Both the position numbers and the translations under genes were made by a program. A stretch of 64,000 nucleotides of DNA, taken from contig NC_053182.1 of NCBI RefSeq assembly GCF_905163445.1, forward strand, positions 19,861,501 through 19,925,500. Direction: 5' to 3'. Under the pieces are notes generated by a model that saw only the letters and a list, made by a program, of their open reading frames with translations, did no database searches and was not told where the DNA came from. Position 1 is the stretch's first letter. Each line of letters opens with the position of its first letter. Origin of the DNA: Pararge aegeria (lineage: Eukaryota; Arthropoda; Insecta; Lepidoptera; Nymphalidae). Below, piece by piece: positions 29,290 to 41,562 of this stretch.

Positions 29290-29823
29290 CCGAGAGGTGG
29301 CGATGTGTTGTTGTATTCTCTTTGGTCTGCCCATCTTCCATCTCAGAAATAATATTATTGTGATTAACTTTTATTATACGTTGAAATATACATTTTACAG
29401 TTAAAATAACTAATTATATAAATATAGAATGTGTACAATATAAAACAATACATATATTTTGAACGCAGCTAAATCCTCGGTCGATCAAATCGATTCCAAA
29501 GCGGCAATTTTAAGTTTAACCAATAGCAATCCCTCTTTTGACGTATGTCAATCGGTGTCACTGAAAGTTCATTACCGTTTGAAAACCATAAACATTGTTG
29601 TTTTGAAGATCAATGCATTTCCGCGATTCGTAACCTGCGTTTGTTTATTTCAAATTCAATTTGTAACTGTTTCAACGGTGAAACTAGTGAAGTTAAAAGC
29701 GGGCGCGAATTAAATACTCTTTAGAATCCTTCTGACATTTGTTCTAAACGGACGGTGACCGTGAATGCATCCAACTGCATCTTGAATTCAGATTTTCTTT
29801 GTTGGAGGACCAAGTGAACAACA
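29290..29823 (+). promoter_or_regulatory. Candidate promoter and 5' UTR
   Basis: Less AT-rich than its surroundings and free of repeats. It contains ACCAATAGCAAT at 29519-29530, TTGACGTATGTCAATCGGTG at 29539-29558 and TCTGACATTTGTTC at 29731-29744, similar to the words in the Ocrl/BTB promoter. A start codon in good context follows. Confidence 0.4.
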
Positions 29824-29842
29824 ATGGAGGTTGAAAACAAAT
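29824..29842 (+). CDS. Candidate first coding exon (MEVENK...)
   Basis: ATG in the context CAACAATGG opens six codons (MEVENK) plus one base before a consensus GTGAGT donor at 29843-29848. If real, the rest of the protein follows a long intron. No product can be named. Supported only by the start context, the donor and the promoter-like upstream sequence. Confidence 0.35.
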
Positions 29843-29859
29843 GTGAGTAGATTTTATTT

Positions 29860-31324
29860 TTATTTTTATATTCTGAGTTTATTGCGCGCAACGACTTCAA
29901 AGTAAAGATTCAGTCTACGGTTACTATTAAAATTATTTATTCAGTAAATTTATGTACCTACGGCATTCAAAGAAAAATAATTCAATTCTATCCATAGGCG
30001 GTTAATTTCGGTGCGCAGGCGCACCCTCTTATTTTAAGCCGAACCTACCTCTTGGAGTGATATCAACGCGGATTTTTCTATTACATTCGTAGGACTTCTC
30101 GGTAGATTTTTGGATAAATTTCAGCTGTATCCCGTAAGACTCAAAAGCCGAGAAGAACGTAGCACTTTGTTTTTAATTCCATTGATGTTTTGTTTCCATC
30201 ACACGTTATGTTCTTTAGAATAAGTTTTTTTTTAAATAACGTAGGACCACCGGGAGCTCTAGGAACCCCAGAGAATAATATTTGTATTCGCGGTGTATTT
30301 TTTTATTTCATTTAGAACCTACCCTACTTGTATTTATAATATAAAATTACCTACAATTTTAATGAAAGGGATTTCTAAGCAATAAACACACTTGGGCGAT
30401 AGGGTGTGGCCACGCTTTGGTGCACGCAGCAGGGCTTAAGCAGACAGATGTCATCGAATAGAAAAATTCACATCTCATGAGTTATTACGGTAGGCAGTGC
30501 TTTTGTAAGTGTATGAAGTGCATGCAACTACTGCCATGTAATACCAGCTATAGAACCTCGCTATATATTCCTCCCCGGTCTGCCTTCGGACCAGATGCTA
30601 TCCAAATGCTTCTATGTTAGGTAAACCTACACCATAGCTTCATTACGTACCTATGGCAGTTACGTGCCCACCAATTATAAATATTTAAAACTAAATAAAT
30701 CTTTGAAAAGCTTTGTGTCGTCGCGGAAGTTAGCTACGAGTGTAGTTTCGCGCAGGTAGATACCGAATATCGAATCCCGCGCATCGAAACACACGAAGTT
30801 TGAAAAGTCATAAAGTTTTATTCGGACTACACCAAATCCTAAACATAAAAAAAAAAAAAAAACTATTTTTAGAATGAAGCAATCGTGATTTAGAAACTGA
30901 GACTGGGAACCGGCTTATCATTAAATAAATTAACTATAGTACCTACAAGTCTGTTAACTTTTACTATCTTATAGATTAAATGAGAGTAGCTAATAACAAC
31001 AATAAATCTGTGAAAGCGTTATCTACGTTGGCCTAATCATAGTCACTTGCGACTGCACTGATAACGGAAGTTTTAAGAAATTCAATGGTTACATTAGGTA
31101 TAATATTTATTTCAAGTCTAGTCAGTGATAGAGGCATTTACTTAACGTAAACTTAAGCTATGTAGGTACCTATGTAAAAAATATTACTACAACCCCACCA
31201 GTATACCAACGTAATCCTGTACATTCCCAATGGCAGAAACTTGCCCGCAATCGAAGAAAGCTTGCTTTGCCAAAAAAAAACGAAAGCAGAAAAGTTTAAA
31301 GGGTCATCAGGAGTTTTATTTATT
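29860..31324. other. AT-rich region, no gene seen
   Basis: This could be the beginning of the long intron of the candidate gene. The piece 30481-30545 (TACGGTAGGCAGTGCTTTTG to ACTACTG) resembles a decayed MITE family 2 end. Confidence 0.4.
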
Positions 31325-31325
31325 A

Positions 31326-32015
31326 CGAGCTGTTGCCCGCGACTTCGTCTGCGTTTGTTTTTGTTTTTCGAAAGACATGTGGCATTCAATTTAGGTGCAC
31401 ATCATTCTACTGAAATTTTTAAGTTGTGTGTTCTTATATAAAAAAGTTTAAAAGAACTGGTGTAGTTTTTAAAAATAAATTTTTCAATTCATATAATAAA
31501 CAATATCTAAAAAGAACTCTCTTATCAGTCTCAGCTCCTCCTATCACTTACAAAGAATAGTAATCGTTAAAGGAAGAATCGAAATCGCATTATTCATATG
31601 CTAAAGGTAACGAAGAACATTTCTGACAACTTTTATTAAGTCCTAGCACTAATGGCCTTATAAATGTGGCATCACTTTATGTGTTTAGGATAGCTAAGCC
31701 TTAAATGACGGGTTCGCTGCCGTCCGCTGAGGAGTTCTGTCCTCTATCTCCAATCACATTCCACAGATCTACACGAAATTTGGGCATAATTAAACAGATA
31801 TTATAACCTCCTAAAGTACAAAAGTAATTATTTAAATCTGTTATCATTTGACGGCGTTATGGTGTAAAATCGGCAAACACTTTCGTTTCCTCTCCCAAAA
31901 GTTACTTTTAATACTTTCTAGAATATGTGTACAAAGTTTCATGATGATCGGTTTAGAAGTTTTTGCGTGAAAGCGTAACAAACAAACTTACATTCACATT
32001 TATAATATTAGTAGA
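31326..32015 (-). mobile_element. Non-autonomous Helitron-like element
   Basis: On the minus strand it begins near TCTCTACTAATATTATAAATG and ends in CGAAGTCGCGGGCAACAGCT with CTCG in place of CTAG. Internal words such as CAACAAACTTACATTC and TTTGACGGCGTTATGG match the copies at 15.2 and 41.0 kb. Confidence 0.7.
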
Positions 32016-32128
32016 GAAGTAGAGATATAGATAAATTATCCCTCTGTCGGTTAACTTAAATCTGTTTATCGGATTAATAATTGACTGACTAAGCAGAAAA
32101 CAATCGCCCACAAACGGTGCAAAACTTA

Positions 32129-32393
32129 CCAGCAGGCTGAACACAAAAATTATGTCCCCGGATTATATCCCCTGACAGGGGATATAATTAACGTATGCAC
32201 GTGCTAAAGCACGGGAACGGGAATGGAAGAAGTTTACCCCCGTTTATTATTACACATATATTATTATTTGGATAATTTTTTGGATACCTATTATTTCCAG
32301 TTGTGCGCCAATAGTCTGAGAGTTGATAAAGCTGTGGAAGAATATACATTTTTATCCTTTTCCCGGGGAGGTAATTGTCTCCTGCCTGCTTCC
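32129..32393 (+). mobile_element. MITE family 3 with central palindrome
   Basis: Termini resemble CAGCAGG...GGAGACA and its inverse TGTCTCCTGCCTGC. Inside lies a perfect palindrome ATTATATCCCCTG-A-CAGGGGATATAAT (32162-32188). Related copies are at about 33420-33545, 33692-34063 and 59490-59748. No clear target duplication was found. Confidence 0.55.
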
Positions 32394-32575
32394 CCATTCT
32401 ACCACGTTTCTGATACGTACCGCTAAGATGTGGAACGCCCTCCCGGCAACTGAGTTTCCTGCCACGTATAATTTGAGTACCTTCAAGGCTAGAGTGAATA
32501 GGCTTCTAGACAAGCGTGCTCGAACCAATTGTCGTCAAGCGCTGGCCGATCGTTAGTAAAAAAAAAAATGACCAT
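32394..32575 (+). repeat. LINE-D remnant: reverse transcriptase C-terminus
   Basis: The frame reads FLIRTAKMWNALPATEFPAT then NLSTFKARVNRLLDKRA, followed by a short 3' UTR and poly-A. Confidence 0.75.
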
Positions 32576-33419
32576 CGACAATAAGCCTCATGTCCCTGTA
32601 ATTATACGTACAACCACGCCCTTCAGACCGGAACAGTGCAATACTGCTTGGCGGGTAGTACTTCCCCGAGCTCTGTCAAAAATGCTCTACTGCTACTACA
32701 TCATCGTACCGGAGCGCTAAATTACTCGAGCATCGGTGGAGTCGCAATTAGCCACGGAAACCTTCCTCGATACAAAAAACTAATAAAGAAAAGTATTGTC
32801 AAAGTATACCGCATTCGTCACCTGAGCGGCCGTTAAATGAAACTGGATTTATCAGTTCGTCGCGACGCGACGTTTGTTTTTGCGTGTGTCATCTCTCAGA
32901 ATATATATGTAATGTGGAATCTTCAACGGTCTTATCGTTAATTTGTTGACTGTTCAATAGTTTCTAAGTCGAAAGTTGAACTTCAACCTCTACACTTCCA
33001 ATATTGAGCGAAGATAACTTTATTTATAGAGAGAAATTGTTTGTTTGAGAAATTATTCACGTATTTAGAGTCGAAAGTTCAACTTTAACCTCGCTGTACT
33101 TTTGTTTGCTAATAAATTATTTAAAATTTTTCTTTAACCTAACTCAACAATTTAAGTATTTCTCCCAGTAATCGAATCCGAGACCCCGTGATCCTTGCTC
33201 AAGCATGCAATCCACTGAACCAACGAAGTAACTCGTGGCATAAAAAAGCTTTTTTCACATTAATTGGGAAAAAATAATTTGAAAAAAGTGTTCGGTTTAT
33301 CTTCGCTTTTGTTTTCATTTATAACTATTTATAATACTAATGCATATGATCATGGCGACCCCGCACCGGTAAACGCAGTATTGGTCGAGTCGATTGGTCG
33401 ATCGACCACCATCAAACCA
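32576..33419. other. Unassigned region
   Basis: It contains two similar segments, GTCGAAAGTTGAACTTCAAC (near 32969) and GTCGAAAGTTCAACTTTAAC (near 33072), about 100 bp apart. No gene was found. Confidence 0.4.
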
Positions 33420-33691
33420 CAACGGCTAGCATAAGGCTGGAGAAAAAATTATATCCCCTGACATGGGGAAAAAAAAATTATGTATACCTACCAAAGCACA
33501 GCAACGTCCCCTGCCCATGATAGCGCTTTCGCTATCTTGGGTAGGGGACATTGTTTGTCGATGTAAGTCCAGTCAAACATAATATGTAACAAACAAACGG
33601 ACTACTAAAGCAGGTGAAGCAAATTTTTTTTATTAATAATAATTGACGATGGACTAAGCAGAAAACTTGCCCACAAACAGTACAAACTTAG

Positions 33692-34063
33692 CAGCAGGGC
33701 CATAGCACAGGCAGGAGACAAAAATTATAACCCCGGGATATATCCCCTGACAGGGCAGGGGATATAATTAACGTGTCCACCTGCTAATGGACGGGAACAA
33801 GGAATAGGAGAAGTTAACTCCCGTTTATTACTAGCTATTAATATTATTTGGATATTATTTTCACTTGTGCGCTCTGAGAGTTGATAAAGCTACTAAAGCA
33901 CGGGTACATGGAAGTTTAACCCCGTACACACGCACTTATATTATTTGGATATTATTTCCAGTTGTGCGCCAATGCTCTGTGAGTTGATAAAGCTGTGGGA
34001 GAAGATATATATTTCTATCCTTTCCACGGGGAGAAAATAGTCTTGCCCATGCTAGCCGTGCTG
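33692..34063 (+). mobile_element. MITE family 3, copy with internal duplication
   Basis: The left end CAGCAGGGCCATAGCACAGG pairs imperfectly with the right end CCCATGCTAGCCGTGCTG. The segment around TTATATTATTTGGATATTAT and GTTGATAAAGCT occurs twice, so part of the element is duplicated. Confidence 0.6.
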
Positions 34064-35719
34064 ACGTTATTGTCTGTGGTGGGTCAATCGACGAATCTAA
34101 GCATTCCATTGCTCACGGCAATATTCCATTATATTATTTTGCGAAACGAAAATATTAATAAGTAAGGAATAAGTGTACAGAGAACGGTACGGTAATCTGA
34201 ACAAAGCTAAAGTGTGTTTCACGCTTGACTCATCCGCAGTTCATCCGCGCCCACACACTATTCAACTTAACGCTCTTTATTCTTTTTTTTTTTGTTTGTT
34301 CCGTTCTTAGTATAATGTGACCGTTAATAACGAGGTTGCTTTGATATTATGATTCAATTAAGTAAGTGATTCAAATTTCAAATACAATTAAATTATTCTT
34401 CGTACTTCATCTTTTTGGAGATGCTTTGCAGGGCTCGAGGTCTCAGCTTCCCAACGATCTATATACTTTATATTTGTAGGCAAATAGGAAACAAGAATAT
34501 AGAGAAATCGAAAATGATACTTCACAGTATACGTTACAGTACTTATCAGCACTTGTATTATTAAATAACTCGTTTATAACCTAATTTTTTAACAGAAGAC
34601 GAAAAACAAACTTTAAACGAACTGGTGGCGAAAATACGTAATTCTTTTTTCTATTTTAATTAATGCACTTATTAGAAAGTTTAAATCTTCCTAGTACCTA
34701 GTTTGTTAACAAATTCGGTTCGGATCTCCAATATGTCAGTAAACTTACTCATACAGTCCATTCACTATAACTTATCCCCTATCTTATATGTTTAGGAGAC
34801 AAGTTATATTAAATGGTTATATTAATGGTCAAATTATATTAAACAAGTTATACAGTCCATTTAATATATATACATAGAAATACAGTTTTAATTTGTATGT
34901 AGGTAGGTATAAATTTCGTCAGTCGTAAATTTAAGGAATACTTTTCTCCGGGAGATACTTTAAATGTATTCCTTTCAAGACTACCCTCAAGTTTAAATAA
35001 TTGTGATACAATCAAAGGAGGCAATGCAATTTCCTCGGCGTTTAATGGGGCCGTTCGCGGCAGAACTTTGTTCGTTTGCAAAATCGTTAAAATCCACGAG
35101 GAGAAAATTGTTTTACCTCTAATTAATAACGAATCATTTTCTCTGTCTTTCATCCCTTATTCAATTACTTGAAGTTTAATAATGGATTTATGGAGTCCCT
35201 GATATAATTAAAAAACACAACGAAAATAAACTTTCAATGCGCGCGTTTTGGAATATTATGATCTCAAAACAAATCTAACAAGACCAAAACTATGAGCTCA
35301 AACACAAAACATAACTATAAGTCATTATAGAGTTGCATAGTACGTATGGTGAGCTGGTTGCAGCGTCTATATAATATTGCATTGCGTAATATTGCATTTT
35401 TGGTGTGCAACTATTGTAAGTAAATCAGAAAATCTGATAATCCATTAACTGCAGTATTTATAAAACTATAGCGATTTTATATTTCTACGAATGAAAAACC
35501 GCGATCGATTCGATTTTGATATTTTAAGCTATGGAACCGAGAGATAATGAAAACGGTCAAACTTATTTGTAGCACCTTTTGTCCGGGGATAAATAAAAAA
35601 TTCACACCAATTTTATAATTAGAGCATTAAGTTAAGTAAGCACAGGCTACTAGGCAAGTAGATTAAGAAACGAAACGACTGTAAAATTCACGGTAGTTAT
35701 CACTTTTCATTATCAACTA
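34064..35719. other. AT-rich region, one weak exon candidate
   Basis: No supported gene. A possible micro-exon at 34596/34599-34637 is discussed under findings. The open frame on the minus strand at 34848-35153 shows no domain. Confidence 0.35.
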
Positions 35720-35960
35720 ATTATTGACTCACTACAGGGCACGGATCTCCTCTCCGAATGCGATAAGTTCAGGCCGTAGTTAACTACGCTGGCCCATTGC
35801 AGATTGGTAGACCTCATACGCCTTTGAGAACATTATGGAAGACTCTGAAGCATGCACGTTCATGTACGACATTGTGCTTCGAAAGAAGGAACGCAGATTA
35901 TAATTTCTTAAGAACTTGGTCCCTCCGAAAGATAGGCTGAAGTCCTAACCACTAGGCTAT
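35720..35960 (-). repeat. SINE-B, decayed
   Basis: Reverse copy with CACTACAGGGCACGGATCTC, CTACGCTGGCCCATTGCAG and a degenerate head. Confidence 0.65.
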
Positions 35961-35965
35961 TAGGC

Positions 35966-36205
35966 TTGTCGGCCGACTGGCGCAGTAGGCAGCGACCCTG
36001 CTTTCTGAGTCCATGGCCGTAGGTTCATTTGCCACAACTGGAAACTGTTTGTGTGATGAGCATGAATGTTTTTCAGTGTCTGGGTGTTGTATAAGTATGT
36101 ATATTATCCATAAAAATATTCATCAGTCGTACCCATAACACAAGATACGCTTACTTTGGGGCTAGATAGCGGTGTGTATTGTCGTAGTTAATTTATTTAT
36201 TACCA
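35966..36205 (+). repeat. SINE-A, full length
   Basis: The head GGCCGACTGGCGCAGTAGGC and a degraded B box are followed by the family body and an ATTT tail. It directly follows the reverse SINE-B copy. Confidence 0.75.
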
Positions 36206-36824
36206 CTCCAATCCAATACGTATCGCTAATACACCTGTTCATAAGCTAAATATCACACTTTAATTTAGCTAGGAGATACAGTTTAGTGCAGCTAGGAGAT
36301 ACAATTTTTGCTATTAGCACAACGTCACCTGGTTTCCTTGGTCGAGACGTCTTGCAACTACCGTTTTAACGGTTTAACTTTTTGTCTCTCTCTCCAATCC
36401 CAAGCGTAATTGATTCAATAAAGGGGTCGACTCCGTCGTCGCAGTCAGCAGTAAACCTGATTTACTCCGGCTGCAAAATTTCCTCTCTTCATGACATTAA
36501 TTCTTAAAACATTGGTTCTACACTAAGAGCTGAGGAAAAATTACGACTTGCAGTAAAACAGAGTATGCATATTTCTTTGGGTTAAGATGTTGCGCGTGTT
36601 AGTTTCTGTGTCGCAGGAATTAAATGTTTTGGCACGAAAGTGTGTTAAAGTAAGTAAATAGAAACAGTGCAATTATTATAACTCTCAAATATAGTAATAA
36701 TAACGTGGAATTGCCGGAATTGCCGAATTCCATCGACGAAAAAGTTACCTCACGTCCACGCTAATCACAAATCCGATCTACTAACTTCTATTACAAACTA
36801 CCTAAGAACAATTAAATTTGTCCA

Positions 36825-36925
36825 CACTGGGCCCATGGTGGACTATGGCCTTAACCCCTTTTCGATAAGGGAGGAGACACGTGCCCTGCAGCGGCCCGGT
36901 AATGGGTTGATATGATGATGATGCT
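36825..36925 (-). repeat. SINE-B tail fragment
   Basis: On the plus strand: CACTGGGCCCATGGTGGAC, CGTGCCCTGCAGCGGCCCGG and a final GATGATGATG repeat. The plus-strand order shows that only the 3' part of the element remains. Confidence 0.55.
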
Positions 36926-38344
36926 AAAACTACACAACATGATCTCTCGTGACGTCTCTCGTGACTGCCTCTAGCAGTAGGCCTGTTCAAAACACGTAAA
37001 ATTACGGGTCTGCTTTATATGATCCCTTTGTCACGTGCAAAAACGTACAAAAATCGAGGAACAAGTCGACAAACGCGCATCTTTCGTTTCGTTGCGTATA
37101 CACTTACAGTTACTGGCCACTTGTTTCGACGTTGTTTTTTTTTTAATTTCTATCAATATTACTAAGAAATACTAACAGGATTAAGTAATGAGCGAGAAGA
37201 TAATTAGTGGTTCGAAAAATCGTGTCTCAAGTGTTAAAGGTCCGAAGTGGATCTTTGCTCTCGTGCAACGAGATGCGAGCCGTTCTGAACGATCGTTTGG
37301 CAATTTTGAACAAGCTTTTGTAAAAGGAGGACTGTGATGGGTCCGTCCCGGTCTCGGCCAAATTGCGTGATTATTTTTTTATTTAATAGGCAAAGCTCAC
37401 TAAATGGACTCGTGACTTGAATAGTTTAAAATCAAAGTTTAAAGGTCTGAAGAAAACGTTTTTAAAGTCAAACTAAAATATAGACTATAGCTAACTTCAG
37501 CCATAAACAAGAATTGAATTGAATTGAGCTCAGGGTGTCGTTTTTTTGTGACGGTGTGCGCGCGCATAGTCAAAATTTACTCTCATAATTTTTTCCTAAA
37601 GCGCCAAAAGAAGTATAACCTCAAACTTTTTTAACTGCCTACCCGCACATAATCTTTTGATTCTTTTCCCGCCTAGTCATCCGGATATTGTTTTTCTCAT
37701 GCAACCAATGGTCTCTTCAATAAAGGTGCCTAAACCTAGTGTGGAGACAAACGACATAGCGCAAAATTTTTTGCCAATAAAGAATTTTATTTATTTCTTT
37801 AACTACCCCTCTACCTCAACCTTTAACTACCTGCTCTAAAACTCAACATGACTCCATAAAATCATCTCCATTAAAATAATTTGACGAATATGCGACAGCT
37901 GTCGCTAACAAATTACACGAATTGGTTTGACTAGTAGCAAATGCTTTTGGCACTTATACCAGGAATAATTTATTCATGAACTCTCTTCCGTGAAACTTGA
38001 GTGATTAATTTTAATTTTTATTTATTAGCTCTTCCATAAAAGGACAAACGAAAGCAGACATCTTGAGAGGTGCCGTTACTTAGCGTAGGATGTCAATATA
38101 CTATCTACAATAATCCATTAAATGAGATGTATCACACGTTAACTAGAAATTGGAGTAGGTGCAATCGAAATAGCTGTGCTGTTCTTCCCACACTGCATTT
38201 TTTTGGTTTACCAATAATACTGTTAGCGTTTTTTTAACACTCATACAATCAGACAATTAAGTATACATGTATGTAGGTATGTGCTTAGGAATATAATCTT
38301 TTAACACTTTGAGATAGGACAAAATAAACAAAGTGGTAAAAATG
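36926..38344. other. Mostly unassigned, small open frame at 37188
   Basis: Sequence between 36950 and 37340 is less AT-rich than its surroundings and carries a 49-codon frame (37188-37337, MSEKIISGSKN...). No domain is visible. The rest is AT-rich. Confidence 0.3.
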
Positions 38345-38632
38345 GTTGACGACCTTCCTGGCGCAACGGTGAGCGCTGTGAAATGACGTAGGAGGTCCCG
38401 GGTTCGATTCCCGGAAATGACAATTTGGGAAAATAAAATTTTTGAATTTTCTCTGGTCTGGTGGGAGGATTCGGCTTCTTCGCATTCTGGCTAGTTACCA
38501 CCCTACCGACAAAGACGTGCCGCTAAGCGATTTAGTATTATCCTTAACCGGTTAGCCCGCTACCATCTTAGACTGCATCATCACTTACAACCAGGTGAGA
38601 TTGCAGTCAAGGGTTAACTTGTAGTGGAATAA
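38345..38632 (+). repeat. SINE-C, full length
   Basis: The head CTTCCTGGCGCAACGGTGAG and B box GGGTTCGATTCCCGG are followed by the complete body to AAGGGTTAACTTGTAGTGG and poly-A. Confidence 0.85.
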
Positions 38633-38639
38633 AAAAAAA

Positions 38640-40204
38640 TGCTACTGGTTTTGGAAAATCTTTAATACATATTTATGTGACTTAAAATATCAATCCTTCT
38701 GATAAGATATTCATGAATTATATAATAACAGTATTTAAAATACCTACCGTGAGATAGATGGATGGATATTTGTTACTCTTCCACGCAAAAACTACTGAAC
38801 CAATTTGTCTGAATTTTGTAATGGATATAGATTATATTCTGGATTAACACATAGGCTGCTTTTTATCCCGGGAAAATTTTCGGTTCCCGCAGGATTCATG
38901 AAAAACCCAAAACCGCGGGGAACAGCTGGTAAAACAATAAAAACAAGTATTTGTTATTGCTGTGATTTAAGAAAGAAAGAGAGAAAGAAAAAAGGTGCCA
39001 CCTCAGCATTGTGCTGCATGTACCAAGCATACAGAGCTGATTATCAGTTGGCACCTTGTACCAGGTGACACCACGGAAATGCGTAGTCATCTACTGACCA
39101 CATTTTTGTGTTTTAATTTAATAATAAACTAAGCAAAAGTTATATAAGTAACAAAAAACAATCGAAAAAAAAACAAAAATAAAAAAAGTGTTCCTCTTAG
39201 GTTCTGAAACAAAGACTCCATAGATTGACCTTGATTTTTTGCGTGTTGTCTGTGTTAATGCACGCCGGTTTTAAGTGCATCGAAAGCTGGTCTGGCTGCT
39301 CCCAGTAAGGCGAGACGTGGGCGGTACATCGGCGCCCACTTTCCATATTTACCCAATGTACTCGACCCGCAAATTAGTTGGAAGGGAATTCCTTACCGAA
39401 TAAGGAACTACTTATTTAAGTCTTAAATTCCTTTCTAGTACATACTCCACTATAATATAACTATGTACGTAAAATATGAAGTTTTTAGAATCCTTCTGTA
39501 ATATGCTTAACATGTTTGTCTTTGGACTAGCTAGAGTAGCGGTTCCCTGCGACTTTTGATAAGTACATTTTTCAAATAAAACTTTTGAGCTATTCATACA
39601 CAATATTCTCCGACCTACCGCGTTACATCGCTCGCTTTTTTTTCTTTATTAATCAAAAAAGGTTTAATAAATGCTATAATAACCTGTTTAAAAAATTAAC
39701 GTTCTTAATTCTGTAATTGGCGGGATTTTAACTGGTATCTGGCGTCTTTGAACTGGGTAGGCACAAAGCAAGAATATGGCATAATACGAGATAAAATATT
39801 ATTAAAGGGGTAGGCGGTGCTTTTGTCTATATATAAAGTGCACGACACTGCTAACGACTAAACCTTAGCAGATGTTAAGCATTAGAGCAATGAGGAGGTA
39901 CTTGATACGATTATAAGGTTTTTTTTCGTTGTAAGTAATTTACCTTGACTTAGAATAAAACAGAAGTGTGTTAAACAAAGATCATATACTAGGTCGTTTC
40001 CTCATGCGAATAATTTCCTAAAATGCACATTATAAGCTAAATAAAGTTAGCACGTAAACAGTAGGTAGTCAGTTACAAACTACCTTATCTAGAATAAGTA
40101 ACCTTAAACAAAGATACGTTGCGTTATTAGACAAAGGTTGTACTTACACGATGAGTCAGAACGCGGTATACTGGGGTTTATCATATTCCTATCACAGTGC
40201 TCTA
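38640..40204. other. AT-rich region with small repeat fragments
   Basis: No gene. 39812-39853 (GGTAGGCGGTGCTTTTG to GCACGACACTG) resembles a MITE family 2 end. Confidence 0.4.
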
Positions 40205-40329
40205 AGGCTGCCCGCACAGCAGACAGTCAATATTATTGACAATATCAATATGCGTAGCATTGTCAATAGGACCTGTGTGTGTGGCAGACGTGCCTATTTA
40301 ATTCTTTAATTTAGATATATAGATGGATC

Positions 40330-40855
40330 AGCTTTATCATCATCACCATTATATCAACCGATAGACGTCCACTGCTGGACATATTAATATTGACAATAAT
40401 AAGTCCGCCTCTCAATCTGGTTGCAGCACCCTCACAGGGTTCCATTTCAAATGTAAACATCAGATTGACATTCCTTTTTGAAAAAATATAATAATAATTT
40501 TATCTATATGACATTGTAATGGACTTGTAATTAAATAAAAAGGTCTTTTGAAGCAAGTTCCAAATTCCACGGTTTTGTGACGCTTGTGTCCAGCGGCTAC
40601 CTGCGACGCGCTTGAGGTCGTCTGTCCACGTCGTTGGGGGTCGACCAGTGCGGGGCCGCAGTTTCAGCACCTTGGGACCCCAACGTCCATCTACTAAAGT
40701 GGCAATAGCTTCTGGCTGGCTCCAGCTTTGCGACTCGTTGGGCTATGTCGGTAACTCTCTCTTCTCTTCTACGGATCTCCTCATTTCTGATTTGATCAAG
40801 CCGAGATACTCCGAGCATAGCCATAGCATAGCATTGCCCGCTGGGTGACTTTGAA
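40330..40855 (-). pseudogene. RTE-like retrotransposon 3' end, interrupted
   Basis: The minus frame matches the C-terminal part of the element at 53.2 kb (MLGVSRLDQIRNEEIRRR, VTDIAQRVAKL, VDRRPQARR) with frameshifts. The last bases (CAACCGATAGACGTCCACTG) sit at about 40355-40383, separated by about 160 bp of unrelated DNA. Confidence 0.7.
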
Positions 40856-41032
40856 CCTTCTTATGATAGATAGATAGCATTGCAAAAAAACACAAAGAAA
40901 AATATTAAGTAGGTAGCAGACTTTTTTAAATTCTAAGTAGTGTTGTTGTATGACCACTTGTTGATTGCCAAATAGGGGATGAATGTTTGTATGAAAATTT
41001 ACAAATTATATGTTTCAGGATTTTATAACAAA

Positions 41033-41562
41033 CTAACTGTTGCCCGCGACCTCGTCTGCGTTTGATTTTGTTTTTTGATGTGGCATTCAATTTAGTTGTA
41101 GTTCTAAAAAAATTTAAAATATTCAGTATCGCTAAGCCTGAAATGAGGGGTTTGCTGCTGTGGGCTGACGAGTTCTGTTCTCTGTCTCCTAAAAAAATTT
41201 TAAATATTCAGTATCGCTAAGCCTTAAATGAGGGGTTTGCTGCTGTGCGCTGACGAGTTCTGTTCTCTGTCTCCAACCACAGTTTGGGCAAAATTAAACA
41301 CATATTCTAACCTCTATAGTACAAAAATAATTATTTAAAATCGGTTATAATTTGTCTGAGTTATGGTGTAAAATCGTCAAGCTCTTTCATACCCTCTCCC
41401 AAAGGAACCGAGCTTAATGTCGGGATAAAAAGTATCCTATATTACTTCTAACACTTCCAAGAATATGTGTACAAAGTTTTATGACGATCGGTTAAGTAAT
41501 TTAAGTTTTGCGTGAAAGCGTAACAAATAAACTTACATTGACATTTATAATATTAGTAGGGT
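41033..41562 (-). mobile_element. Non-autonomous Helitron-like element with internal tandem duplication
   Basis: On the minus strand it starts CCCTACTAATATTATAAATG and ends GCGGGCAACAGTTAG. Two adjacent 85-bp units (41105-41189 and 41190-41274) are nearly identical. Confidence 0.7.

Noticed and set aside
34848..35153. 101-codon minus-strand frame
   Set aside because: No domain, poor start context and no splice or promoter signals; probably chance in AT-rich DNA.
41033..41562. CRISPR-like array because of repeated units
   Set aside because: There are only two adjacent 85-bp units inside a Helitron, with no spacers; the DNA is eukaryotic.
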